NCBI GenBank assembly: GCA_963969595.1
Contig: OZ018408.1
Location: 46,191,022-46,255,021, forward strand
Length of the DNA: 64,000 nucleotides
Origin: Neckera pumila
Lineage: Eukaryota; Streptophyta; Bryopsida; Hypnales; Neckeraceae
Direction of reading: 5' to 3'
Part shown: positions 34,700 through 48,590 of the stretch, piece by piece
Position numbering within the stretch: position 1 is the first letter of the stretch
Layout of the letters: each line of letters starts with the position of its first letter
Program-made: the position numbers and the translations under genes
Notes under the pieces: generated by a model
Seen by the model: only the letters and a program-made list of their open reading frames with translations
Databases searched by the model: none
Told to the model about the DNA's origin: nothing

Positions 34700-37600
34700 A
34701 GAATTACAGCTCTCCCTTGAGATCATGTAAATTTGTTTGACCAGTGTTCACAAATGCGGCCAAGAGAGGACTTCTATGTATCAAAAGATCAGCCAAAATT
34801 TAAAGAAAAGACAAAAAAGACTTTTGGAATTCTATGTGGAAGCATGTAATGTTTGCAAGAAGAGAGCCCAAATATTGGCCAGCAAAATTTAGAAAGAGGT
34901 TTGTGAAAAGTGGGAGAGGCAACTTTCCAACTTCTAGAAAACCTTTAGACTAACCATTGGAGTTGAATTTTGGAGTGGCTTTTAGTTTGACAATGAGGTA
35001 AAGCAATTCCTAAAATGTAGTTTCTCCCTATCGAGAGAGAGAAAATAACAAAAAAAAACTCCAACCATTATGTATGGTTGGTGTACATGGAGAGTATGTT
35101 CACCTAAGTTCCAACATATAACTTTGAAGAGTTAGAAGAATGACACATTGACTATATACCTTCGTGAGAAGGGAGACTCTATCTAACTAATGCTAAATTA
35201 AAGAATAAAGGAGTTGGAGTTGGAGTGTGCTACGATTTGATGAGCAATGGAGGAAGGGAGGTAATGTCTTGTGTCTAAATAAGGTCAAACCACCCATTTC
35301 CAATCTACAGGATGCAATTATATCTAGCCAACAATTCCAACCTAAGCTTGGAATGTTTTGTTTTTTTCCTTTTCAAGATAAGGTCATAACACATGTCCCA
35401 AAGTAGTGAGCAAGAAAGTAGGAAGTAATGAGCGGAAAAGTAGTTCTTGAAGATAGAAATTAGAAGAGTCTAGACATTAGCTATCGGTTTGGATGACTTT
35501 TTGGCTCCTAAAATTTATAGTAATTTCAATTTTAGGAATAAAGTTACAAAAATTTGGCAATCCCTATGTATTCCCTATCTTTTTATATGGGAAAATTTTG
35601 CATTGCCTCATATTGTTCATGATTTGTCCAAGAATCGCTTAAGTGAGTAGCTATAGGTGGTCTGACCTTAGTTTTGGAGTCATCATAGTAGTGGGTGATT
35701 TTGACTATGTAATATCATGAAAAGTAGGTAGTAGTTGATGCTTTCAAATTTTCTTTTGTACAAGAGGATGTAAATTGGAAATTTAACATTTGGTGATGTT
35801 GATGTTTCTTCCTGCTCACATACAAATGAAACTATGAAAGCACTATGAAAGTCGGTAAAGGTAATTTAGATTATGGAAATTTCAAAAATTGTTTTCTAAT
35901 TTTGACATAACATAGATGTCTCTCTAATTTGAACAAAAGTTAGTAGAATAATTTCTACCAATTTGTCAAAATCAATAATAAATTTGAGTTTTAGCACTTT
36001 TGGCTATTTTTAAGTGACTTCAAGTGTATATGGAAATCACATTTGGGAGCGTTGAGTTTTATTGATTGCATATTACATTGCAAACATACAATTTGAGGCT
36101 ACTTGAAGCACAATTAGTTATGGTTTCTTAGATTTTCCACTTAAGGATTATTAGCTAATAATTCATCATCAATATCATTTACCATTTATAAGAGACAATC
36201 TACACAGGAGTTCAACGGGGTATAATAATAGGTATTTTAAATTGAGATCTTTGGAAGATATGAGGTATCATGGATTTATGATAAAGATATCTTATATCTA
36301 TGAAGAGTTTAGATTTGAGATATCCTTGTACTACTGTACAAACATTGGTTTAGATGTTTGCTTATATTTCATGTATTATTTTGGCTTATTAGGTTGTTGT
36401 GTACTAGAATTCAAACATTTCACACTTACAATGTTAAAAAAATTAATTTTATGTAATTTGACTATAAGTATTAAAAAATTTATATTCTTTTAAAAAATTT
36501 ATTATATTCTATCTTTATATTAAATAAAGCAACCTAGAAAGTATAGAGTAGGAAATATGGCATTTTTATTATATGGCAATATCATTCTCAAGATTTTTTA
36601 AAAGTACAACAAAGCCAACCAATTATTTATTATAAAAGAATTATCTTCTTCTTGGTGTTTTGATTGTATTTCAATAGTGAGCAACCTACAATTGAAAAAT
36701 TGACACATGACTATTGTCTCCATTTTTTAATTTTGTTGTCCTTTTTCAGTGCCACTTTATTTGATTTCTTTTTCTTTTTCATTTTAACCTCTACAAAGAA
36801 TCAAAAACTAATAGTCCCTGAATTGTATGGAGCTAATTGAGCCCCCAAATTAAAAAAACATAAACAATCGTATTGGATAGTGTGCCAATCAATGAATAAT
36901 TGTTGTATATCTCCATGCAATTTTTTTATTTTTTAAAAGAATAAGAATGGGACTCAAATGTATTTATTAAAGCCCATTTTGTAATCGCATATTTGTATTT
37001 TGAGTCAAATTAGTATAATGTAGTGAAGCATGTGAGGTTGGCATTAGTATAAATACCAAGATATCATTGCGCACACACGTGGAAATGACTTCCATTCCTA
37101 AATCCAGTCATTGTTCTCAATTTCTCATTTCTCTTTTGTCTTGCAAAGATTTTTTTCTTCCAAATAATGAAGTGTAAGTCAAAGCTATAATTTTGGAGAA
37201 TGAAGGTCACCTTCAAGTGCTTTTGGTCACTATTCCTACAAGCAATCAACACATCCTTGAATGAAGGTATCATGCACCTTGTATGAACCAAGTGAATGTT
37301 TGTTCAATGCACAATTTACAACATTTTCTCACAATGTTCATTACAAAAGCAAGTGCATGGCCTCCTTTACAACCACTAGATTTATACAACATAAAATTTG
37401 AAAAGAGATTAGGACCTTTTTTGCCATATTTTGTGCCTTGACAAAGTGAAAAAAATGTAGAATTGGTGCAAACATGTAGAAATGGTGCAATTGTGTCAAA
37501 TGCAATAGTGTCAATGGCCTAAATCTATGGATCCTATGCTGACACAAATTCTCTCACTTAGAAGTTAGAACTGCCAACTTCATTTATTACAGCTCTTGTT
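34700..37600. other. AT-rich intergenic DNA
   Basis: No gene or recognisable element was seen. Short open frames on both strands lack family signatures and splice partners. Confidence 0.5.
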
Positions 37601-37689
37601 GTCTGGTTTGTTTAGTTTATTTATTTTTCTTTTGACACAAGTAAAGTGACCTTTACTGCAAGAAATTTAGTTTAGTTTAAGCTTCGGTG

Positions 37690-40400
37690 TAAGTTGTGTG
37701 TGACGAAGGAAACGGCAGAAAATCTCTCAAAAGTTGCAGAGCCAGGAGTCGGTCCCCTTCGAAGGAGAGTGCAACTGTGCAAGATCAAGGATCAAGCCAC
37801 TGCTATTTCCGATCCCCAGCAAGTACATCCACATAGTTTCATTCAAAAAAGATCTGCAAAATCAGTACCCGAGTCTCGCAAAGTATAAAAAAAGGGTGTC
37901 TCATGCTCCCTCAACTTGGAGCTTGCAAGTACACACACGCCTGATCAGAGTTCAGTACCAAATGTTGCTGGGCTTCTGCTCCATGGAACTGTGCGTCTCC
38001 ACCAGATGATAAAAGCCTCCAGACAAAGCTTGCCTGTGCAGAGGACCAGTAGCGTGGACGTGATGCAGACTTCCGACCGATCGAATTTTTAAAGGAATAT
38101 CTGCAATGCTGGAAAGGAGCAAATCGATGTCTGTCTTTTGGATTATCTCATTGCACTTGGAAAATTACTCCTCTTGTCTTCGTCAAGATAGGCATCGATT
38201 TGCTGAGACGAAGACAAGAGGAGTAATTTTCGACATCAGTCTCCAAATCACAGTCCAAGCTGAATAATCAACATTTTACTTGGCGGGTTCCTGATTGAGA
38301 GAATTCTAATGAGCTATGTCTACAATCTGGAATAACAAAGTTAGGGGTTGTGATTCGATATGTCTTAGAACTCAGAAGAAGACCTTTGCATGTGAGTAGG
38401 ATATATGCTCATGGTTAAGATGCAAAACAAGCAGTCTCTGCAACTCGAACTTTGAAGGAAAAAGTCAGCCATATAATACTACTAATTTGAATCATCATAT
38501 TCCTCTTCTTCAAGTGCTTCCATATATTGAAAGTGCACCTGTTCTTCTACTTCAAAAAGATAAGTACTGCGTTACTCTATTCAGGATATGTCTATGTTTT
38601 CGTTAAAATCTCTTTTGGCTTCCTGGCATTTTCAGGCTCCATTTGCTTTGAATTTTCTATTTAAGGTCTAGCCGGTGTTGCACTGTTGAGAAAATGATTG
38701 GCAACAATAGTTGTATTCAAAGTACTGCTTAAAAGTTCATTAGAATGGCAAACTTTCAACTGCCTGTCTGGAACCTCATATCAGTACCGTACACTCTTCT
38801 GACTTAGATTTTAGAGCTCTGTGCACTTGAAAGCCACAACTTTGGCACTCTAAAACATTATAATTTAACTAATATGACCACCATTCCACTTCACCACCAC
38901 GAGTGAACGAGCCATGCAGATGAAGTGAGATTGATTTGTCCTAAAGAAAAAAAATTTTACTAACTGGCAACATCATTTATTCAATCAGAGCTCTTTAATT
39001 TTATGCAATGCCAAAGTGAGATTGTCAATGTCATCAATTTTGTGTACCATATTCAGGTTCAGGTTCACCTTTATTAGATTTGACTTGGGCTTTAAACACC
39101 CTCAAAATACAGTCGCAATCATTGCACAATGCTGTTCAATATGTAGCCTTGGAACGGTGGATCGTATACAAAATTACAAATGAGCAAGATCTAATAACTT
39201 GTTAGTTTTAACTGGCGAAGCTCTGCTCCTACTTTCAGTGAGGAGAAACTTATGCTCCCTGGTTATGTATTCATCCGTTCAGAGAGACAGAATTCAAAGT
39301 GAGACTCTGCTTAAATTATCTCTATGTTGATTCTCGCAAATCACATCAAGTGCAAGGAGAAATATGTTCCAAAGGCAGAACGCAGGATTTCGTACATCAC
39401 TTTATTGACAAAACTTCATACTTGTGAAAATTTAAAAAATGTGCTAAGAAATGTGAGTCTGTTGTGGAGTTCGCGTTTACAAGAAACCATTGCTAACTAC
39501 CGTCAATCATATGGTGCAGTTACCGGTAGTAGAATTACCCTAACAAAGACTCTTCACTCAATCCATGCCAGAGCAGATCAGAGCTGTCCTTTTTTCTATG
39601 AGCAATGCAAGTGGGGAACTTATAGCATGACTGTCATGCTTGACCACCTTGTTTCAAGTAACAGTTTATCAGATTGATGATAAGCCCATGTTGTTGGTAA
39701 GTGTTTGAAGGTTCTGCTGAATTCTTTGGTCTCAGCTTGAAAGGCTTCAATTGCAGGCCACTATGCAAATGGTCGTATTTGTTACAATAATGGTGGAATT
39801 CTATTAAAATTGGTCCATCCGGAAAAGGGCTCTCAACAAGGAAGCAGAGCAGTTTTGAGACACAGATCTGGAACTGGAGCACTTTGAGGCATTCATATGA
39901 AACCTCGGGTAAGTATCAATGACCTACATTTTAGAATTTTGGAGGATATAATTGACCAACAAAGCACCCACCCATCTGAACGCTCGAAATGTCCGAATTT
40001 CCAGCACTTGAATGCCACATTTTGGCACTTTGAAACTCACCAAAACAACAAATATGAGGTTGCAAATACTAGGCAGGTAACTTATAATATGACATAGATG
40101 ACATTTTGACTTGAACTCTCACCTCCTCTGCAAATGCTTGACAACCTTTTTTGCAAGGAATGCTTATGAAATGATGTATACGTCCTCGCTGCCAGTTCTA
40201 GGTGCTTGAAACTCCAGGTTCAGTTCGGTTAGAAAAGCATAAAAATCAGAAATCATTTTCCTGTGTATCTGCCTGTAATGCTCCAATCTCCGTTTTGGGC
40301 TCTCTCAGTCCCAATATCTACCATCCATGCCAAACCCTCAAGATTGTCAGGAATTTTGGAAGAAAATATTGGTGTGAAATGCATCTAAAATTATAGTGAG
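37690..40400. other. Second gene-like island, no confident gene
   Basis: CpG-richer than its flanks, and it shares the short repeat 'GCTCTGTGCACTTGAA' (38815) with the 13-26 kb gene's introns (24750). Exon-like pieces: a 117-codon frame at 39324-39677 (LLWSSRLQETIANYRQSYG within it), a segment ending ATGTTGTTG|GTAAGT near 39698, and HYANGRICYNNGGILLKLVH from about 39757, closing with a stop near 39886. These do not join in a single consistent phase chain. The content may be a gene fragment or pseudogene. Confidence 0.35.
38119..38230. repeat. Nested inverted repeats
   Basis: The 24-base arms 38161-38184 and 38207-38230 are perfect complements (AAAATTACTCCTCTTGTCTT...). In addition GCAAATCGATG at 38119 pairs with CATCGATTTGC at 38193, inside the loop of the first pair. 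The two pairings compete, giving alternative folds. Confidence 0.85.
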
Positions 40401-41289
40401 TCTTGAGACAAATAATAGAGGCTAGATTTGAGATAAATATTTGAGTATTAGCAAGATCAACAGCTATTCACATGAAATAATGAGTTCTTGTAGTCACTGA
40501 TATTTTGACAAAGCTGCCTATTGTGGTATCAATGTATCAATGTTAGATAGTTCAAGTGATATTTTGATAAGTCCTTCACTGAGAAAAATTGACCATACGT
40601 ATGGAATGTAAACCACTCCAGTGATAGGCTTCACTAATTTAAGGCTTTTTATGTAAGTATGACATGTCACATATATGTTGTGGGGATTTATTTATTTATT
40701 TATTTATTTTTTGGACAAATGGAAAATATTATTGCATTAAAAAAAATCACAAATAACAACGAAGCCATGAGGCTGGCAAATGAAATGCTGTGGAATTTTG
40801 GACCAATTTCATGTCAATTATTTTTTGTAATATTGTAAAGATATCTGATACTGTTATAGTTTCTCAGTGTAAGTTCAACCTTTCATTAACAAAATGTTCG
40901 TTGGAGCAAGCAACTGCATATATCATGAACGTGGATTAGCTCCGAGGGATTTTGATACCGTAGTGTTTTTAGCCCTTGTTAAAGTTATTTAGAATTGAAG
41001 AATGATGAGGGAGGTGAAGAGCTATTTGTAACGTCGACAAGCACATGGTGGTACAAAGGTGCTCAACACAACAAACTTGCACTATTTTGAAGTCACACCT
41101 TGTGTGTCCAAAGTGTCTTGTGTCATAACTTTTGAGGTGTTTAGCCCATGAAGTCAGAAGAATTATTATTCTTTAAAGATGTCCTTCTAATCATAGTGAT
41201 TATTATTTTGTAGACTTTTATAGAATTAGTTTCTATTTCATAGCAAATTTTGTTAATGTGTTACACTTTCAATTTTCATGGTTTCTTAA

Positions 41290-42206
41290 CCCCTAAAGGA
41301 CCAAGGCCTTTTTTCTGCCAAAAAACTCTCAAAACTGCCATTTCTAGAACAAAGAGTAAAAAAATGTGAAAAATGTTTTTTTTGCACATCTAACCATAGG
41401 ATCTTATACCTAACTAGTATGAGAATGTGTGGAGAAAATTTCAGAATTTTTGACCGCACAGATTGCAAGATATCTGCGTTTAAAGTGGAAAAAAAAAGAT
41501 TTTCAGCACATTGCAGGACCAGATTTTTTGACTCTAAACATTTTTAACTTAAAATTTTTGCACTACAGCTTTTTGAGCTTTAAATCTTTACAGTGGAGAA
41601 TTGAGTTGAGAGTCTAGGGAAAAAAAAAAATCAAAAAAACTTAATTATCATTCTTTAAAAAATTGTTAAGTAGAAGTAGGTACGAGATAGAAGGAAAATC
41701 TAAAATATTCATATATTTTTGGTGGAATTAAAATGCACTAATCCCAATGGTGAGATTGTTCTAGCAAGCAAACTAAACCATCACAAAAAAAAAATTGAAA
41801 AATTACAAAAATTGCATTCCAAAATGAATCCTATAAGTTCTTTTTTTCAAGAAGATGCTCTAACTGCCCGAAAAACAAGAATGTCCATAACTTCCTCATA
41901 GCAAATCCAATTGAAATGAATCAAAGCTTTCCAGACAGACAAAAATATAATCTATGAGAAAAAAAATATTTTTAAAAAAAATTCAAAATTTTGCAAAGTT
42001 TTTTTGCTGCCCTCCCTCCCCACGCATTCCAAGAAATGGCATAACTTCTTGCTCAAAGGTCCGATTCCAAATTTTTTTTTTCACCACATACCTCTCTCAA
42101 TTCTTCACCTTCTCAAAAGTTTCAAAGAACCACGACAAAATTTCAACCTGTAGGTACCTGCCCAAAAACGCATTTGTCTCCCGAAGGGACAATGGTCCTT
42201 TAGGGG
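41290..42206 (+). mobile_element. T4 element, copy d (reference copy)
   Basis: 917 bp flanked by TTAA (41286-41289, 42207-42210). The ends CCCCTAAAGGACCA and TGGTCCTTTAGGGG are perfect inverted repeats. Landmarks include CTAACCATAGGATCTTATAC (about 41390), ATTGCAAGATATCTGCGTTT (41463) and the sub-terminal hairpin TTGTCTCCCGAAGGGACAA. It is the copy most similar to copy b. Non-coding. Confidence 0.88.
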
Positions 42207-42274
42207 TTAAGACTTTAGGTACCTCAAAACAAATAATCTAAAGGCCAATTTTTGAAAATATATTTCCTCCTTTC

Positions 42275-42350
42275 ATATATATATATATATATCATATATA
42301 TGATGATGAAACAAAATAAATAAATAAATAAATAATAATAATATCATATA
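42275..42350. repeat. AT and AAAT/AAT microsatellites
   Basis: (TA)n, then CATATATATGATGATG, then AAATA repeats and AATAAT repeats, immediately after T4 copy d. Confidence 0.85.
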
Positions 42351-42747
42351 GTCTAAATGCTTGCGAAACATGCTCCCTTGCATGCACATTCAAGACATCT
42401 AAACAAGCGATATGACCTTGTTTCATTTGCAAACCAATATTTGATATCATTGTAAATTGACTACATTGTAAATGTATTGTTCAAGCCAACTATATTTTTG
42501 TTGAGCGATCATGCTTTTTCTGTCACCTTTTACAAAATTGGGACCCTTTTCACTCCATGATAAACACTCTCCCATGACAAGGTATTCCTCGTGCTAAAGT
42601 GCAAATGATCAACGGTATGAATCTTTTATTGATAACAATGTGGCGCAGCCTACACTATATTTTTCCTCCATGGCCCCAATGCTTCTAGTGTAAGCACTTG
42701 TAGTTGAATTGAGATGATACAAGCATTTAGACACATGCTAGTGATGT

Positions 42748-43023
42748 CATCACAAAGTTTAGACCTTACGGTTTGTCAACAGCTATTATGTGGTTATCAT
42801 TGTTTTATGGATTTGCATGTTATTTACAATTTATTGCATCATTACAATGCATTACTTTGCATCATTACGATGCAATTTCAAATGACGCATTATAAGGATG
42901 CGATAACAATGCAAAGTAATGCATTGTAATGATGCAATAAATTGTAATTAACATGCAAATCCATGAAACAACAATAACCACATGATAACTGTTGACAAAT
43001 TGAAGGGTTTAAACTTTGTGATG
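42748..43023. mobile_element. Palindromic (fold-back) element, 276 bp
   Basis: The arms are about 125 bases and inverted around about 42886. The left end CATCACAAAGTTTAGACC mirrors GGGTTTAAACTTTGTGATG at the right, with TTACAATTTATTGCATCATT and its complement nearer the centre. A few mismatches and small gaps. No second copy was noticed in the window. Confidence 0.85.
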
Positions 43024-43029
43024 GTGGCT

Positions 43030-45740
43030 TTGTCTCATCCTCAAATCACCCATTAGATATCCTTATGACCTAACTACATTATATATGCATTTTTCAACCA
43101 CATTTTCATTGCATGCTAGAATCCTTTAGTGTTGTTGTGAAAAATAACTAATTTGAAACAATTGAGTGACTAAACTTCACTCCGAAGAAATTAAATTTAC
43201 CTTTGTAACACGCATCGATTCATTTTTTGATTTGAAGTTTCCTAAAGATATACTATAAATAGTAAGTTAGAAAAATAAATTTGGTATTGACTTATTAACC
43301 AAAAAAATTAGGATTTGTATTACATTTATATTTTTAGACTTATATTGCTATCACCAATGTTTACTAATTAAATTTTAAATTTTAAATTGGGTTATTTTTT
43401 TTACAATTAATGACATTCAAAATATTGAAAATTTTAGGGTAATTTTTTTTGCAATGGACTTGTAATTGTAAAGCTCTGAATATTATTATTACCTTTTAAA
43501 AACTAAAAATTAGGGGTCCACTCTCTCTCCAAGCTACCAATGATAGCCAATTGAAGTTTTTCACCTAAAAATCCTTCTCATTTTTTTAATCAAATTGGTT
43601 AATAATTAAATGAAAGTTATTAATAAAGAATTTGGTAAATGAACATGTAGATGATTAAATTCAAAATTGCCTAGCTTGCATGCATTCTAGGGTGTAAGTT
43701 GTTCTACTAATGAAAAAGCAAAATAAATGGTTGACAAGGATCATATTCATATCTAATATTGGGATATCTAATGTTATTTGAGACATTATGAGTAAATCAA
43801 ATGTGTACAATTGGATTTCCGTCGAGTTTAAGCTCTTGTAACTCATTTGAGATGTCTAGCACTCAATAGCATACTAGAATCCTTTTGTGGTATTGTCAAA
43901 AAGATAATTAGGGACATTTAAGTTACTAATAATGAGCATGAAGAAATTGAATCAACCCTAAAAGGCCCTTGCAAGCCTGACGGGCATTTAGAATGTCAAA
44001 ATTGAATCTTCACATAATTCTTGATTTTTAAATGTTTAAAAGAAAATGTTGCTCCTATAATCTATTTTTTTTACTATATTATTTTTTTCAAATTTTTTTT
44101 AAGTTGTAATTTTTAAAACATTTCGAAGAAAAACATCTTGAAAGTTCAAAACATACCACCTTTAAACTTTTTCTATGAAGTTCCTCTCAAAGAAGCTCAA
44201 AAAGTACATCAATTACACTATGATGTTTGTCACTATTATTTCTACTTTTTTAAAATTTCATACTATTTTTAAGTATTTCTAAAAATTTTACAAAGAATTA
44301 TATTTAAAAAATAATACTAAATTCAATTTTATGTTTTTATTTATGATAAAATGAGAATAAATTTTAGACATAGATTAACACAAGTTTGTGAAAAATTTGA
44401 AATTTGAAATGTGTGTCTTAATTTAAAAATCTAATGAAGTTTGACCCAAGCTCAAACATGAAATGTCTTTTAAAGATTTTTCTCCAAATGCCTTAGGCAT
44501 TTTTTGAGCTTCTCGCAATCTATACCAAATTAAACAAAAAATCAAAATTTTGATAATTTTTTTCAAAGCTTTAGAATATTGAAAATCATAATTCAATTTA
44601 GACGTATTATAGATGTAATTGGAAAAGAAAATACAACAATATCACTTATAAATAACAATGTTTGATAATGAAGGTGTCTCTTTTGAGAAGATTCATAGTA
44701 GATAGTCACTCAAAAGGGACACCAAAGCATGAACCTCAAACCCCCCAAAATAAAATAAAAAACCTTTTTATTTATTTTTCATTCTCTCCATCAAAAAATA
44801 ATACACTATAATTAAATTTACATTCACTTTTCATACCCCACAGACCATATATGTTTTTGAAATGCATATGTGATCCCGATTGGTATGGAATATAAGTCTA
44901 CATACGGTATCCATATCATATCCATGTATCCATATCCGAGTATAGTATCCTTATTTATATCCCATATTTACATGCAATGCCCATGCCCGTATGCATATTT
45001 GTACCAACGTATCAATATAATGTATATATCTAGGAGGTTGAAAGAAAATATTTTCTAAGGGGGGGTAGTTTTTTTTAGATATTTGGAAAGCAAGCAAGTA
45101 GTCTTTTTTTTAGGAGATAGTGAATTTGAAGTCTATCAATCTTCATTTTACATATCAAATCTAAAATTTAAATCATTAGAAAAGTGAAGTTAAAGAACAT
45201 AACATGTATAACCAAATCAATTTAAGTCTTTTCAAAATGTGTTGTGCAATTTCTTTTAATGAAACTCTAGTTACATTTCCCACGAAGTTTAATGTATTTG
45301 AGGCTCATTTCCAAGAGTTTTATAACGTTAGAAAATCCAAGATTTGCATTGGACATCCTTGCACAAAGTCTTGAATAGAAAAATGATAAAAAATTATTTT
45401 AAAAAATGGATTTAATGCAAGAAATAGACTTTTAAAGACACTCACTTGAAAAAAAATATCAAAAAATAATAACATTTTAAGATTTTATTTAATTATAAAA
45501 TTTTGTCAAAACCAAAACGCGGCGCCTTGAATACATAAATGCTTTGATTTGGAATTTCTACTTCTAATCTTTATAAATAAAATTGGAAACCTAAAATTGG
45601 AGGTTTATAATTAATTATATCCTAAGTATTGAAGATTTGAGAGATTTTTTTTACAATTATTTGTAATTATAAAATTCGAAATACAATTATTAACTTTAAA
45701 ACTATTTTAAAATGAAAAGATAAATCTCTATGCTATGTGT
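43030..45740. other. AT-rich intergenic DNA
   Basis: No gene recognised. A degenerate CCATATC-type short repeat runs from about 44895 to 45010. Confidence 0.5.
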
Positions 45741-45748
45741 GCTACAAG

Positions 45749-45969
45749 CACTACAAGAGAATGGGTGCTTTAAGTGAGTTTTTAAGTATAGTCCTTGACA
45801 TAAGATTTCAAGTAATGACCTTCAAGGCAATTTTCAGCAAAATTTTACTAGAAATACATGTGTTTCTAGTCAAATTTTGCTAAAAAGTGCTTTAAAGGTC
45901 ATTACTTTAAACCTTATGTCTAGGACTATACTTTAAAACTCACTTAAAACACCCCATTTTCTTGTAGTG
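45749..45969. mobile_element. CACTA-type miniature element, copy 1
   Basis: Begins CACTACAAGAGAATGGGTG and ends with the inverse of CACTACAAGAAAATGGGGTG, the diagnostic CACTA terminus. A 3-bp AAG duplication flanks it (45746-45748, 45970-45972), as expected for the superfamily. The whole 221 bp folds as one hairpin, with arms of about 105 bases. Confidence 0.88.
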
Positions 45970-47000
45970 AAGTGACAACAAACTAAAGACTTCATACAAA
46001 TTGTAAACTACAACATTTTCAAATGAGAGCCATAATAAAAATGATATTTTGTCCAGTCACTTGGGAAGAATCTCTTCTTCAAGAAGTTCTAAGGAATGAC
46101 TATTTTCATTTCAAATGTTTTCTCAAATTAAAACATCAAAGTCTCTATTTTTTTGAAAATGTCTATTGAGCTTTTTTTTCCATAATATTTAGGCACATTA
46201 TTTTTGGCATTTTTCCAATTTTTTATATTTTATTTCATTTCTTCAAAAAGTTGAAATTCTAACATCCTTCATTCAAGAATCAATTGGTGTTTCTTGCTCT
46301 CACCAATGACAAAAATTGATTTATTTTTTAAAAGTGTGCATTATAATATTAAATAACCAAGTGTTAGTGATTTGCAAAAGGAAATTAAAGTTTTCAAATT
46401 AAAGCTTACGATAAGGTTTGGAATATCTTATGGATGTTAATAGAGTCAACTTCAAATTAAAACAATTATAGAAATTCAAATCACAACAAGAATTCAGTTT
46501 TTAGAATTATTGATCTACAAGTTTGATATGTATTAAATTGAAATTCTTCTACTTCACTCCATCGGTTGAGCTGAGAATGTAAAAACATCTTCAATCTTGA
46601 AATCCAGTTTGGAGTATCCAATCTTTAGACTCTAGATACCTTGCTAAAGTAGACAAGAATCCCCTCTAAAGTCTAGTATTATGGGACATTAGAAATATCA
46701 CATAACATTCAAGAGCCTTTCCCTCTTTGGAGTCCTCATCCACTAAATTCATCCTTTCAGCATTAATGTAAGCTTCAGTACAAGGATAGTGGCAGTACAT
46801 TTTGAATGCTCCATTTTCTTTTGTTAATTCTAGGGCCAAATATACAAATCAACAAATATTTGTAGAGAAATATGGTTTGCCAAAAATTTAAAGAATCCAA
46901 TGAGTAATACACTATTGCAATCTAACCATTTGCCATCAATAACTTGATGTATGTCTTTTTTTTACTCTCCTCTGCCATTTTCAGATTTTTCCTTCAATAT

Positions 47001-47647
47001 ATTTGTATTTTGGGTTTTCAAGTGAGAAGACAACTCTTTATATACACTTGGAGTGGTAGGAGGTAGAACGACCTTGTGGGATAAATAAATTAGATTTTGT
47101 AGTTCCTCAAGCACTCATAGTTAAGTCAAAAACAAAGAATTGTGTTAAACTTAGAATTTTAGACCTCATTTAGGCGTAGTAGAATAACTTTTCTCAAAAA
47201 AATTTGAACTAAAAAAAGTTGGTGAATGAAGATAAGTTTCAACTCCTAAAATCCCTTTGGCATTTGAATCTCCAATAAAAAATTATGGACAAATTTGAGA
47301 GAAGATTTTTTTAAATGTTAAAGAAAATGTCCATTCCAAAACCTCTCTCTTAAATTTGTCCATAATTTTTTATTGGAGATTCAAAATGCCAAATGGATTT
47401 TAGGAGTTGAAACTTATCTTCATTCACCTCCTTTTTTTAGTTCATAGTTTTTGAGAAAAGTTATCTACCAGGCTTGAATGAGGTCTAAAATTCTACTTTT
47501 AACACAATTCTTTGTTTTTGACTCAACTATGAGTGGTTGAGGCTTCACTCATTCTAATTTACATATCCCACAAGGATTATTTTACCTCCTATCACCCCAA
47601 ATGTATATATATAGCTTCTCTTCTCACTTGAAAACTCAAAATATAAA
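47001..47647. mobile_element. Fold-back element, copy 2
   Basis: About 647 bp, nearly all of it two inverted arms of about 300 bases centred near 47325. The left arm includes GGGTTTTCAAGTGAGAAGAC and AAAAAATTATGGACAAATTT; the right arm carries their complements in reverse order. It is related to 31274-31985. Confidence 0.82.
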
Positions 47648-48590
47648 TGGTTTTTGGATGAATGCAAAAAAGAAAAAAAAACAATGATCCAAGCATTTAA
47701 TTTCCATTCATACAAAAACCAGTTATATTTTGGATTTTCAAAATACACAATATATAAGTGTAGAACGCTGGCTTTTGTGTGTTTGGTTCAATGGGTGTAG
47801 AAAGCTGCTTTTCTTTTAATTTTTAATCTACCTTGTACAATTGCGTCCGGTCCAGTGTCTGGCTAACTTACTGTAATTCTCTGACAAAATCAACACGCAT
47901 AGTATTAGCTACTGATGGTATGGGATGTACCACACCATTTCATCAAGGGGAAGACAGTCGACCACTCTGCTACTAAATGTTATGCATAGAAGACAATTGG
48001 TTTTAATTCTAAGAAACTTAGTGTTGAAAGAAGTTTTTTCGACAATTAAGAATTGGTGAATTTTGTTTTGATTCATCCTACTGAAAATATAATGATATAG
48101 ATGAGTACCACATCTATATCACACTTGATGTTATGAATGGTATTACCATAATGAATGTAATTCAAAGGTGTATTTAAATTCATCACTTTACACTGTATAT
48201 GCTCTAAAATTAATTCAAATAATAAATTTAATAATAAAAAAACATACTCAAATGCTTATTCAAGCAATATTAGGCTTAGTTATTAGTAAAAGGCTGGATT
48301 ACCATTCTCAATATGAGAAATTGATTTTCAACTTAAATACTTTTTTTCTCCTAATCAAATTCAACGACCATATTAAAGGTAGATATAAGTCCAAACTATT
48401 AGAAATTGTATATGAGTCCATTTTCATCTTAATTTACCTTTAGATGCCCTTAATAAAAATTTGAGATTGATCAAACCTTGTTTTCACCTTGAAATCTAAT
48501 TGTTTTATCTTTGTATTGAGTCTTTTATAGCATTTGCAAATTTTATTATTTAACACCTAAACAGCAATTGTCCATCGACCATTGTCCTAA

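Noticed and set aside
47780..47800. GGTTCAATGGG resembling a tRNA T-arm
   Set aside because: No acceptor stem, D-arm or anticodon arm could be built around it.
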